From Desulfosporosinus sp. (GTDB taxonomy: Bacteria; Campylobacterota; Campylobacteria; Campylobacterales; Arcobacteraceae), in the NCBI GenBank assembly GCA_020719775.1, contig DYPS01000009.1, positions 1,340-43,324 on the forward strand: a stretch of DNA of 41,985 nt. The letters run 5' to 3'. Below are positions 32,260-41,985 of the stretch, in pieces. Within the stretch, counting starts at the first letter, position 1, and every line of letters begins with the position of its first letter. The translations under genes and the position numbers were made by a program. Below the pieces are notes generated by a model. It saw only the letters and a list, made by a program, of their open reading frames with translations. It did not search any database and was not told the origin of the DNA.

Positions 32260-34124
32260 TCAACTTTTTCTTTTTTGCAATTATTATAGAAGCTATCTTT
32301 ACCTATTTTGAAGTCTTTCTATTTATTTTTGAATTTGTTAGTTCTACATTTTAGTAATATTAGTATTCCCTGAGGTTTTTGTATTTTGCTAATATCCTAA
32401 TTCTCGTTTCTATTGCTATATTTATCTTAATTTTTTTTTTAAATCGGTATTTTATCCTAAAAGACTGCTCGTGACTATTTAATCTTATCCATTCCCATCT
32501 TTTTTTTTATTAAGAAATATTTGTTCCAAATTTTATAGTTTATTCTGAATGGAATTATTAGTCTCCATTAATTTTTTATAATTATCTTCTGACTAATCTT
32601 TTTGCCTTCTCATCAGTTAATTTTATTTTTTAATTTGCTAAAATTTCAATTGATATTAAGAAATAACTCCATCCGTCGATGTATTTTTGCCAAAGTTTAA
32701 TGTTCCTTTTTTAGAATATTCCCCTTTAGCTGAATATTGCTGCTACTTTTACAAAGGAGGCAGCATTGAACTATGGCTGAATTATAATTTCCCAGTTTTT
32801 ATCATATCTTGTTTACTTAACTATGGTATTTTAATGGGCAATCCTTTATTTAGTCGCTGATATTGCTCTCTTAGATATAAATTTTATCTTTTAAGCTCTT
32901 CTATTTAAGTTTGAATTTATTGAATAGCTTGATCCTTTTGATCCATTTGAACCATTGGCTTGTTTCGAATATTCATTGTTCTTGCAGCATAATTTAAAGT
33001 TGACAAAGTTTAATCATAGTAAAGTGCTGATGGACTGGCACAAGCGATCATTAATGCTTTTGAATTTCCTCTATATTATTTATATAAATACCCTAAAGAA
33101 TCCATAAGCAACATCGTAAGTTTTGAGTCTCTGTATGGGATATATGGAGTTTTTGATTTTTTATCAGTTAGTCCTTTTATTACTTTTCCCAATGTGAAAA
33201 GAGATTTATTTATACTGCCTGTTTATTTTATCATGTCACCTTGAGACTTAGATTATTTAAGTCTTTCACTTCCAGCTAAATCAACAAAACTCATTTTTCC
33301 ATATTTCTTAACATTTTGATTGCCTTGTTTTAATTCACTAATTATATACATAGTCATAATTGAGTGACTTCTACTCGAGTCTTTGTTCATTTAATGAGAC
33401 CCACTTTTACGATTACGCATCCCCTACAAAAGAACTGAAATCATGTCATCAACATTACTACAATCAACAACAATTAAATCTTAAACAAAAAAGCCATTTG
33501 TTGGATTCCACCTACAATGCAATACGCCAGAAGATAAATTGAGTAAATCCTTAATCTGTTAGTTGTAGATTTAGGTAAAACTTGCTTTAATTAGATAATT
33601 ATTTTTTCTTTATTTAATTTTTTTCCATAATTATTGTATTGCTCGAGGGATAATACCTTCTCTTTCATCTTGCTTATAAACTTATCGAGCAAATATTTAA
33701 TCTTTTCCTGCCATTGTATATGTTTTTCCTGAGCCTGTCTGTCCATAGGCGAATACTGTTGCACTATAACCATCGATCGCAGCATCAATAAGTTATGAAA
33801 CATTACATTCATGATAGCAATTAGATTGATTATCGTTTGGATTTAGGACATAATTGAATTGATAACTTTTAGAAGACCCTCTTTATTATGTAAATATTAC
33901 TTTTGAGTAATGCTAAGAGTGTTCGGATTTTATGCGTTGAGACAGGTGTTATCATTACGTGATTGTTCACTCTCGTTCATTGGTCGTATTCTTACTGCTA
34001 CTTTGACATTTTAGCTTTTATCTGATGGGGTATAAAACTAATTCTATTGCTATGTGCCAGTCTCTTCTTATTTTTTGCTTTCTCCTTCAGTCTTCTTTAG
34101 AGAATTAGATTTATTTTTTGCCAT
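32260..34124 (-). CDS. Kinesin motor protein, 607 aa
   Basis: Introns at 33881-33900 (20 nt) and 33071-33091 (21 nt) give 607 aa from ATG 34122-34124 to TGA 32260-32262. An N-terminal motor domain has [14 protein letters not shown], the P-loop [16 protein letters not shown], switch [11 protein letters not shown], switch [13 protein letters not shown], and [19 protein letters not shown] neck ([15 protein letters not shown]) and a Gln-rich coiled-coil stalk follow. It is an N-kinesin by layout; the stalk is short and has no tail domain I recognise, so the subfamily is open. Divergent from Myb protein 2 across 245 bp. Confidence 0.92.
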
Positions 34125-34369
34125 GTTGACTTTATTGCTTGCGCTTTTTTGCATAGTTTTTCCTAATTTTGTTTTCCAATGTTATAACTAACTATAACAA
34201 GTTCAGCAATATCAAAGAATACTCTATTTTTTAAATCATCAAAACCATAAATTTCAAAGTCTGTCGCTATGCTTTAAACATGAAAAAGATCTCATAGTTC
34301 AATTTTGAGATATTTTTACAGTAAATTGCTGCGATGGTTTCATTTTTCAAGTTCAAACAATTTAATATT

Positions 34370-35710
34370 ATGCGATCGAGAAGAAGTTGGACTGAGAAGG
34401 TACTATTTCTAGATTATTTTAGGAAGATTAGATGTTTAGTAGATTGGCCAAGAAATATTAGCCCAAGAACTGGGCTGTCATTGCCAAAAAGATGACATCC
34501 TAATTCGGATTCAAGAGGAGATCTGGCAAACAGTGTCGATAGAGGTAGTGCTTATACAATATAGATGGTATAATCATTTGGTTCCAGGTATTTCTAAGAA
34601 GATTTGGAGTCAAAGTGAAGAAGACAAACTTATGCTTTTACATAAAAAATATGGAAATAAATGGACTGTTATTGCAGATCATATGCCTGGTAGGTACATA
34701 TTTGACAACTCAGAACCGATAATAGCATTAAAAATTATTTCTACTCAACTGTCAGAAGAAGTTTGAGAAGAATGGGCAAACTGATTGGCTCAAAAAACAG
34801 TACTTCTCTTATGAGGTAAATTAAGCCATCGACTCTAACCAGAATATTTGGTGGAATAAATTAGTAGAAAGATGATAAATCTGAAAGATTTTTACCTTTT
34901 TAAGAAATGAGCATGGGAACAATAAAATAAACATGCTAAAATGTAAGAGATGAAATAATTCAATTTTCAACTTACAAACCTAAAAGAAAAGATTTTGTGA
35001 GTGAAGAAGAAATATAAAAGTATGAAAATGTATTTTCTTTGATCTTGAAACTCAATTAAATATATTAGAAATAAAAAGATTAGTAAAAAAATAAAAAAAG
35101 CCAGTAATAAATTTTCAAACAAGACTACAAACAAATGATGAACTAAGAAAGCTAAATTGATGAATCAAATTCTTCTTAATCCTTAATAGTTTAAGAATAA
35201 AACATTTAACTTGCAAGAACTAGAAGTATGAGCACTCGAACTAGATCAATTAAAATTCCTGAAAAATTAAACTCAAATATTTATATTTCTGCTGTTCCTC
35301 AAAATTAGCACAATTAAAAAATAACAATGTCATAAACTATAAAATAAATTAATAAATAAAAAATAGAAGCTCCATTAATTATAAATCTATCCAAAGTCGA
35401 TGATTATCTGGAAGAAGGATTACTATTCTAAGATCCTTAATTTTAAATTGAATTGCAGGATTAAATTTCAGCCCTTCATCCTATCTCCTCAAATCCTATT
35501 AATCAATCACCTTCATTTTATTTTGGAACTCCGAATAATCAAATTAATTTTTTTAAAAGTCCAATGGCAGGCAGACAGAAAAGTCATTTTGCAACATACA
35601 TTTCTAATTTACAACAAAATACACAAATTATAGATATTTAGTAATCTAAAAATGGATCAAATTTTTAGGAGTTACTCTTTCAAAATAAACTTGATGATGA
35701 GATCTTATGA
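34370..35710 (+). CDS. Two-repeat Myb/SANT protein 2, 425 aa
   Basis: Introns at 34400-34422 (23 nt), 34545-34564 and 34694-34713 (20 nt) give 425 aa ending at TGA 35708-35710. The R2R3-type DNA-binding domain fills residues 4-110: SWTEK/EDQMFSRLAKKY...KNWAVIAKKM...RSGKQCRQR/WYNHLVPGISKK, then IWSQSEEDKLMLLHKKYGNK, WTVIADHMPGR/TDNSIKNYFYSTVRRSLR; slashes mark introns. These three positions match those of Myb protein 1. The remaining 300 residues are Gln/Asn/Ser-rich and disordered, with a short SPSFYFGTPNNQI motif. It probably binds a c-Myb-type site and acts as a transcription regulator. Confidence 0.88.
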
Positions 35711-35900
35711 TATAAATATCTCTCTACTTGCCTTATATTTAATGATTAATAATAAAACTATTATTTATAAAGCAGTCTATTAAGTTTAATATAGCATTAA
35801 TTTAAACCAAATTTATTTTTGGAATAAAATTGTCAGTCCTTATCAAATAATAACTAATCTTCAAAGTCATAAAGTCATACAATAAAAATATAAATATCAC

Positions 35901-37081
35901 ATGAATAATAATGAAATTGAGGCTGCTCTCAAAAAAATCGATCGTAAATTTATTGAATAGCTGACATAGGAAGAGAAATAGCATACAATAAAATAATACA
36001 AAAAGCTTTATGCAGGTATTTTGTTGTTCACTCAGAAGAAATATCGAAGGTTACTATGGAAATATCAAAACGGAAAAAAATACAATAAAATCTCGATAAT
36101 CTAGAGAGTAATGACTTAAATTAAATGAAGGAAATTGACAAGTAACTCAAAAAGAGAATGGAAATTTACAAAGTCAATAGAGAAAAACTGCAGGATAAAA
36201 AACTAAAATAATATAAAGCTATTTAATAAAACTGGAAACGAAGATTTGATGACATTAATCGCAAAAAGAAAATTTAGGAAAGAAATGCTATTTAAAAAGC
36301 TGAAAAATTAAGAGACTAAAATGAACAATATTGGATTAAAAAAAGTGTTTCTCCTCATTCAGATTCAAAGAAAACTTAATTATTTTAAAGCAGAAAACAT
36401 CAATTCAACTCACTGTATAATAACTCCCATTAAACAATCAGTAAATCAAAACTTAATCGCACAGTATTTTAAAAAAGAGAATCATAGCATCACATAAAAA
36501 ACTCGATTTACCCAAAATTAAGCAAAACTAAATTTATGTAAAATGAACAAGAATTAAAAACTATAGAGCATAATGATAATATTTCTCCAGTGAAAAGCAT
36601 AGATATAAAAGGGCATTTGTAAAAGCATGAAAGAGTAAGATTAACAAAAGAATAAGATGTTATACAAAAAGTTATTAGAAAGTTATCTAGAATAGAATAA
36701 GCCAGACATAATGCTCATGAAAAATTAGAAAAACATGTAATAGAAGCTAAAAAGATAAGAGAAATAAAATAAAATCCATAGAAGCTGGCCTATAATCGAG
36801 GAAAGTCTATTGATGTTTTAAAAAGAAGATAAAAAGAACAAGGTAAACATAGACAATCAAAGTCAAGATTAAATTAATCAATTTCAAGAAGCAAAAAAAG
36901 ATTAAATTAATCAATCTCCAACCATCTTGAAATGAAACGTCAAATTTCTGAAAAATAATTTAAAATGAGAGAAAATAATTACGAAGCTAAACTAAAAAAA
37001 CTAAAAAATGGAAAAATACAAAAATTAATAAAATAGGCTGTTAATATTTTGAAGCATCAAACTCTGACTGACAAAAATTGA
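35901..37081 (+). CDS. Unknown coiled-coil protein, 386 aa
   Basis: One 20-nt intron (36016-36035, GTATTTTGTTGTTCACTCAG) gives 386 aa ending at TGA 37079-37081. It is Lys/Gln/Glu-rich nearly throughout, with predicted coiled coil over residues 1-140 and about 230-385 and a Ser/His-rich linker between. A 7-residue unit RLNQSIS occurs twice, 33 bp apart (36866-36886, 36899-36919). No known domain recognised. Composition and neighbours (the CFAP100-like gene follows 62 bp later) suggest a cytoskeletal or ciliary role, which is inference only. Confidence 0.72.
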
Positions 37082-37143
37082 GCAGTACATATTGATTTTT
37101 GATAAATTATTAATATATAACTGCAGCTACGATTCTATTAATC

Positions 37144-38875
37144 ATGAGTACCAATGATCTAAAAGTATTCATCCAATCATTTAGTTACCGCCTATTAATC
37201 AAAAAATAGATAATGCAGTCAGATTGCCTAATGATAATGAATTGCTTTTGGAAAATGATCAAAGTGGCATGTTGGTATTTATGTTATTAATGTAGGAAGA
37301 AAAAGGTTTAAAGATTTGGGATAAAAAAACTGCCTCATGCCGATCAAAGCTTAAAAGATTTGATAATTTTCAAACCGCAATCGATGATAAGTATGTGCCT
37401 ATAAATTCTTTCAATCAGAAATAAAAGAAGTTAATTGAGGTATTTTGGCCTTTATTCAGAATGCACTGTAAATCATTCAAATGAGAAAAAAAAATAAAGA
37501 TTTGGCAGGAAAAAATGAAACCATTGTCGAAATTTTATAACAAAAGAAAGAAATGTTTTTAGTGACAATGACTCATGGAATAATTGAGAAATAAATAGGA
37601 AATTTAACAAATCAAGCTGAATAAAGAGCGAAGGCTCTTCAGTAAAGCAATCAAATTTTGGAAAAAGACAAGTAAGATTTTGACCAATATTACTAAAAAT
37701 ATAAAACTTAGACTAAGAAAATAGAATAGCAATTTTAAAAGCAAGTTCAAAAGCGTTTGGCTAAAGAGCAATAGATAAAGGCTAGACAAATTACTGTAAA
37801 CTCCTTAAGAACTTTAAAAATAAGAAATGAATAGACCATAGCTTCTTCTTTGAGATACAAACAATTTTTAAATCAACTACCTCCAAAATAATGGGCTGAT
37901 TAACAATAAAATAGAAAATTAAAACGATTGAATTAAGTAAAGGAAAGATTAAAATCTGAATGGGTTATGACTAATAGTAGTATTTCAAAAAAATCAGGAA
38001 ATTCAGTTGAAGATTTTTAGAAATATTTTTAAAAATTAATTTAAACTGGAGAAAATTAGGAAATTTAATAAATTTTAAATGATGAAGAAATGTATTTCAA
38101 ATAGCCTTCTTAATTAATTGAATTTTTCAATAATTTGTAAGAAAGCAACTTATTCAATATTCAAAATTCACACATTGCTGAGCAAAAGTACCAATAGCTA
38201 AAAATAAAATCCTAATAAAAGAAAAATCAATTAAAAGTTACCTTTGAAAATCACAAAGAACAAAAAAAACAATTTTAAAAGCAATGGTATGATTTTGACA
38301 ATCAAATTAAGCAGTTGAGAAAGAAAAAGGAGCAAAACAGTTTGTTGGATGAAAAAGATAACAAAGACATCAAAGCAACTATTACGCAGTAATACGATAG
38401 TTTAAAATAATTAATGGGATCAAGCAAAGATAATCCCAATAGTCCATATCTACCAGAAATAGAATCTAAAAACTCAGAATCCCTTGCTTTGCTCTCTGTA
38501 CATTTCATATAACAAAGGCTATTTAAATTTGTATGGAAAGATTATGGGAAAAATTACGATAATGCTATAGTGAAAATCCAAAATTAATTAAATAAATTGT
38601 AAAAAATATCTGATTTTTAGAGATCTCAACTTGAAAAAAAAAAGAATACTGAAAAACGTGAGTAAGCAAATAAATTCAATAAATAATAGTAATAGAAAAG
38701 AAAGAACAGAAATAGCGAAAAAAAATAACCAACTCTAAAAATGTATTTATTTATTAAGGTTAGAACTGGAAGAATCGATATGAAGAGATCTCCTCCACAA
38801 TAAAAGGCCGCAGTTAAGAAGGTTTAATCTAATGACAAGAATATTGATGACGATCGCAAATACTTAGTTTAATGA
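37144..38875 (+). CDS. CFAP100-like (MIA1) axonemal coiled-coil protein, 563 aa
   Basis: Two 20-nt introns (37165-37184, 37440-37459) give 563 aa ending at TGA 38873-38875. The N-terminus has LPPINQKIDNAVRLPNDNE. A DUF4200-type coiled coil follows, with EMFLVTMTHGIIEKQIGNL, RYKQFLNQLPPKQWA and YFKQPSQLIEFFNNLQESNL followed by FNIQNSH. This last block, acidic residues then a YF-x-x-P-x-x-L helix and a QNS motif, is what I recognise from CFAP100/CCDC37. CFAP100 and CFAP73 form the MIA complex at the base of inner dynein arm f. The last 40 residues (from MKRSPPQQK) are of different character and could be a separate short frame. Confidence 0.72.
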
Positions 38876-38911
38876 TTTGAGCTTCTTTTGTATAATATTT
38901 TTGAAAATCAA

Positions 38912-39527
38912 ATGTCAGGACAGACTGGGGAAGTCAACTAGGACATGTTCGAGGAAGATTCAATATAAACACTCGTAATTATCCAAACATTCAGAAGCGG
39001 GAGTTGCTTTCTGTTGCTACTAAAATCAAGTATTCTGTTCTCATGCTTCCAGGAGATAGATAGGAAGCTATTACTAAACTAAGAGATTGGGACTTATGGG
39101 GACCTCTTCTTATTTGCCTTACCTTTTCTTTAGCGATCGGTTTGCATGCTAATGAAAAGTATAGTTATGATAGTTTTGTCAATGTTTTCATAATATTTTG
39201 GTTGGGCTCTTTCTTTGCAGGAGTAAACTGTAGATTGCTCGGAAACAAAGGGTAAATAATTAATAAAATAGATCAATCTTTCAGTCAATTAGTGCAATTG
39301 GATATTGCATGATTCCTATCGCTATTGTAGGGTTAATCATAGCCATAATTCCGAATTCAACGCCAGCCTTTGTCAAATTAATTTTAGTGTTGCTAGCTCT
39401 ATCTTGGTCAACAGTATCTTGCATTATAGTGATGCGTGATTTGATTTCTTAAACAAAAAAGGCATTATGTGCTTATCCAGTTTTGCTCTTTTACATTTAT
39501 CTATCGTGGTATGCCATTGTGGCATGA
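38912..39527 (+). CDS. YIPF/Yip1-domain Golgi membrane protein (YIPF6-like), 191 aa
   Basis: Two 20-nt introns (38975-38994, 39252-39271) give 191 aa ending at TGA 39525-39527. The acidic cytosolic N-terminus (DMFEEDSIQTL) leads to KIKYSVLMLPGDR and the Yip1-domain signature LRDWDLWGPLLICLTFSLAI. Four further hydrophobic helices follow, including FFAGVNCRLLG, SISAIGYCMIPIAIVGLII and a C-terminal FYIYLSWYAIVA. Yip1-domain proteins interact with Rab GTPases at the ER and Golgi. The gene starts only 37 bp after the CFAP100-like stop on the same strand. Confidence 0.88.
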
Positions 39528-39579
39528 TGAATGATTGTTTGCAAGTTTGTTGGCGGTATAAATATCAGATTAAGAGTTT

Positions 39580-41967
39580 ATGATTTATATTTTTGAACAG
39601 TCAAGCAACAATCGAATGACCACCCAATCGAAAACTAAAGACATAGAGATACAATCCACAAACTGCTCACTCAAACTCCTAACCACTCTTGGATCGACAG
39701 GGACATTTGCCACAACTCAGTTCAAACGCATCACCAATTTGCAAGGATTGAGCAAAAGACTGAAGGAAGTTAACACTAAACATGCAACTGAACATAAGCC
39801 TAATGATAAAGAGATAACAAAAGAATGGATAAACGAAGAAGGTATTAATTTTGCTTAAACTTATGATTTGGTTTAAGAAACTCGCAATCAAAAAATCATA
39901 TCTAAAAATAAAAAGATAGCTCTTTCATGGAACAGTATCGAATATGAGTTATTCAAAGATGTTTCTTTTGATTAACTGACTCTAAAAAGTTAGGAAAGAT
40001 TAGCTTACTCATCTGTAGCATTATCTTTAAATGGCTGTAAATAAAAAAATCAACATATGAAGCGGGCTGTTGGCAATGCTTTAAGTAAATTAAGTGAAAG
40101 AAGTGATAATATACCAAAGGATATTGGAAATCAAAAGCTGTTTACATAAAAATAACTAATTAAAAATTTTGGAGAAATTATTTAAGAAGGTGTTGAACTA
40201 GATGAAGAAGATGTTGTGGGGCAATTACATAGCAGATTATCAAAATGTTTCGGAGCAGAATCAATTTGGATTGATCTTTTATCATCCCAAATTTAAATGG
40301 CTAAATATTTGAGTGAAGCTGGCTAAAAAGTGTAGGACTTTACAAACTATATCTATATTGTATCTTTAAAAGCCCTTTAAAACTATTACGAATCATTCTT
40401 TAAAAGTGCTCGACTTCAAAGAGATGAGTTTCTACAAGCAACCTATAATCATGGGCTTTCAAATAGTGACAAATATTGGGCAAATTTTTATTTTTACTTG
40501 AGAATGGGTAAACATTAAAAATGCAAAACTATTTTACAAAATGAAAGAAATTTAAGTGAATATGTCGATAATTATATTGAATTAGTGAATCAAATAAATT
40601 AATTTAAGCCGATTGATATTAGCTATCAAACAGATCGAAATTCCAAAGATAATTTATTTGAAGCCATTATTAAACAGATTTATAAAGGAAAAGAAGATGG
40701 AGCAATCAATACGCTTAAAAAATATAGCAAAACATTAGATTAACCATGGTTTATACTTTTAGCTTTTGCAATTAAGAGGGCAAACTGTGATAATGCTAGT
40801 AAAAGATAACTGAGGAGATGCATTTAGGGCTATTTCGAAAGTAAAATAGGATAAACTAGTTTGGAAGAAAGTAAAGCATTACTAGTTGGATTAATGAGCT
40901 TAGGCGCTTATGATTTAGTGTTCCAACTGTACAATTAATGCACAAAGAGAAAGAATTGCTTAATTTTAACAATTGATTTCATACACATTTTCATACTGCT
41001 AGCGTCAAACCCCAATTTACTTTAGTTTTTGGCTCCATAGACGAAAAGAAAAACGAGGAATTATCCTCAAACTGCTTAGAAAATAATTTAAGACTGTTTG
41101 AGATAAATAATTAAATATGTGAAAGATCTTTCTAAAAATAATCCAACCAAATTTAAATCTTATGTTCAGCTACTATTGGAGATTATTACGAATTTATAGA
41201 TAAAATGTTAAAATATTTATTTGGACACAATAATTGCTGATCTATGTAAACATTTGTTTCCAACTGTTCACAGTGTAAAGCAATTATACTCATCTAAATT
41301 GTATTCAAATAATAATTCTGGAGAAATCAGTAAGAAGTTCTTTGCTTAATTAATGAGAAATATTCGATATGATACTCAATCTGAGTTCTTTGAATTAGCT
41401 TAATTTTGCAAAAGTCAAGATAGAAATGACCTAGCTTAGCATATATTAGTTCGATTAATCATCAAACTCTATATGCTAGAAGAAAACATTGAAGAAGATA
41501 TTCCTGCAAAGGCATTATTATCTGTGAATAGTGATGGATTTACTGTTTAATAGTACGCTGAAAAAGCAGAAAGATAATTAACTGATATAATTTCATCGAA
41601 CGGTAAAAAATTATTACATTTCATTAAAGATTTGAAATCCTTAAGAAAATTATTGCAACAACGAAAAAAAGATGAAATAGTTAGGATGAAAAAAGGATTT
41701 TAAAGATTTCGCGAAAACAGAGAAAACATTTTAAATTACCTCCAAGATATGAGTCGAATTGATGGCCATAGTTACCTTGATATTTTCGTTTCCTACTACC
41801 AGAAACTACAGAAAATGTACCAAATCTACTTTATTGAGCGCAGTATGATAAGTAGTCTAAGATAAATTAATCGATAATTGATAGATTAATTATAAATATC
41901 GAAGAGAAGATATCCCTCATTGAACAGCTAATTTTATGGACGAATTCTTACAGAATTTGCGAAATGA
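39580..41967 (+). CDS. Nup93/Nic96-like nucleoporin, about 795 aa
   Basis: A single open frame of 796 codons from ATG 39580 to TGA 41965-41967, no intron needed; ATG 39616 (MTTQSKTKD) is an alternative start. Almost all helical. Features I associate with Nic96/Nup93 are an N-terminal helical region, the YWANFYFYLRMGKHQKCKTI block, DQPWFILLAFAIKRAN, ALLVGLMSLGAYDLVFQLYN, and a C-terminal alpha solenoid. Nup93/Nic96 is an inner-ring scaffold of the nuclear pore. The assignment rests on pattern and length (family about 800-840 aa), so it is moderate. Over the last 90 bp another frame looks equally protein-like, so a 3' intron or a frame error is possible. Confidence 0.62.
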
Positions 41968-41985
41968 TTGCTATAAATAACTGTA

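Noticed and set aside
1-41985. CRISPR arrays, transposases or insertion sequences
   Set aside because: No regularly spaced repeats and no transposase-like frames were seen in either strand.

Overview
This window reads as nuclear DNA of a ciliate. It is AT-rich and gene-dense on both strands. Nearly every gene is open only if TAA and TAG are read as glutamine and TGA is the sole stop, and coding regions are cut by minute GT...AG introns. I placed 45 introns; 38 are exactly 20 nt and the others are 21-23 nt. That combination fits a short-intron ciliate such as a Paramecium-like species; a karyorelict-type code cannot be excluded, and I do not assign a genus. Standard-code gene finding fails here, so most gene models below were spliced by hand and checked for an integral codon count.

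Layout. 1-2.5 kb: three small unknown genes, the first enclosed by a perfect 55-bp direct repeat. 2.8-5.3 kb: a mitochondrial Rieske/AIFM3-like protein (-). 5.4-8.2 kb: a cyclin-box gene (-, N-terminus unresolved) and a small membrane protein (-). 8.8-10.5 kb: two unknown genes. 10.6-12.5 kb: an ABHD-type hydrolase fold lacking its serine (+) and a 4-TM protein (-). 12.6-16 kb: MORN-repeat protein (-), Qc-SNARE (+), CFAP97-like protein (-). 16.8-20.9 kb: a basic unknown protein, Sec24 and SPEF1/CLAMP, all (-). 21.2-25 kb: membrane RING protein (+), unknown (-), unknown (+), Myb protein 1 (-). 25.8-30.3 kb: ER thioredoxin-like protein, an unresolved coding-like stretch, a small basic protein, a tRNA-Arg and Rpn10. 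30.3-34.1 kb: CFAP73/CCDC42-like (-), p24 cargo receptor (+), kinesin (-). 34.4-42 kb: Myb protein 2, a coiled-coil protein, CFAP100-like, a YIPF protein and a Nup93/Nic96-like nucleoporin, all (+).

Two functional themes recur: cilium/axoneme (SPEF1, CFAP97-like, MORN, CFAP73-like and CFAP100-like, kinesin) and the early secretory pathway (Sec24, p24, Qc-SNARE, YIPF, ER thioredoxin). They are interleaved and not in operons; neighbours are often convergent with only 20-35 bp between stop codons, or divergent over short AT-rich promoters. I found no mobile element or CRISPR array. The most unusual observations are the very uniform intron length, a TAG(Gln) codon in place of the nucleophile serine of the ABHD protein, the loss of dinucleotide-binding glycines in the Rieske protein, and two Myb genes that share all three intron positions within their DNA-binding domains.
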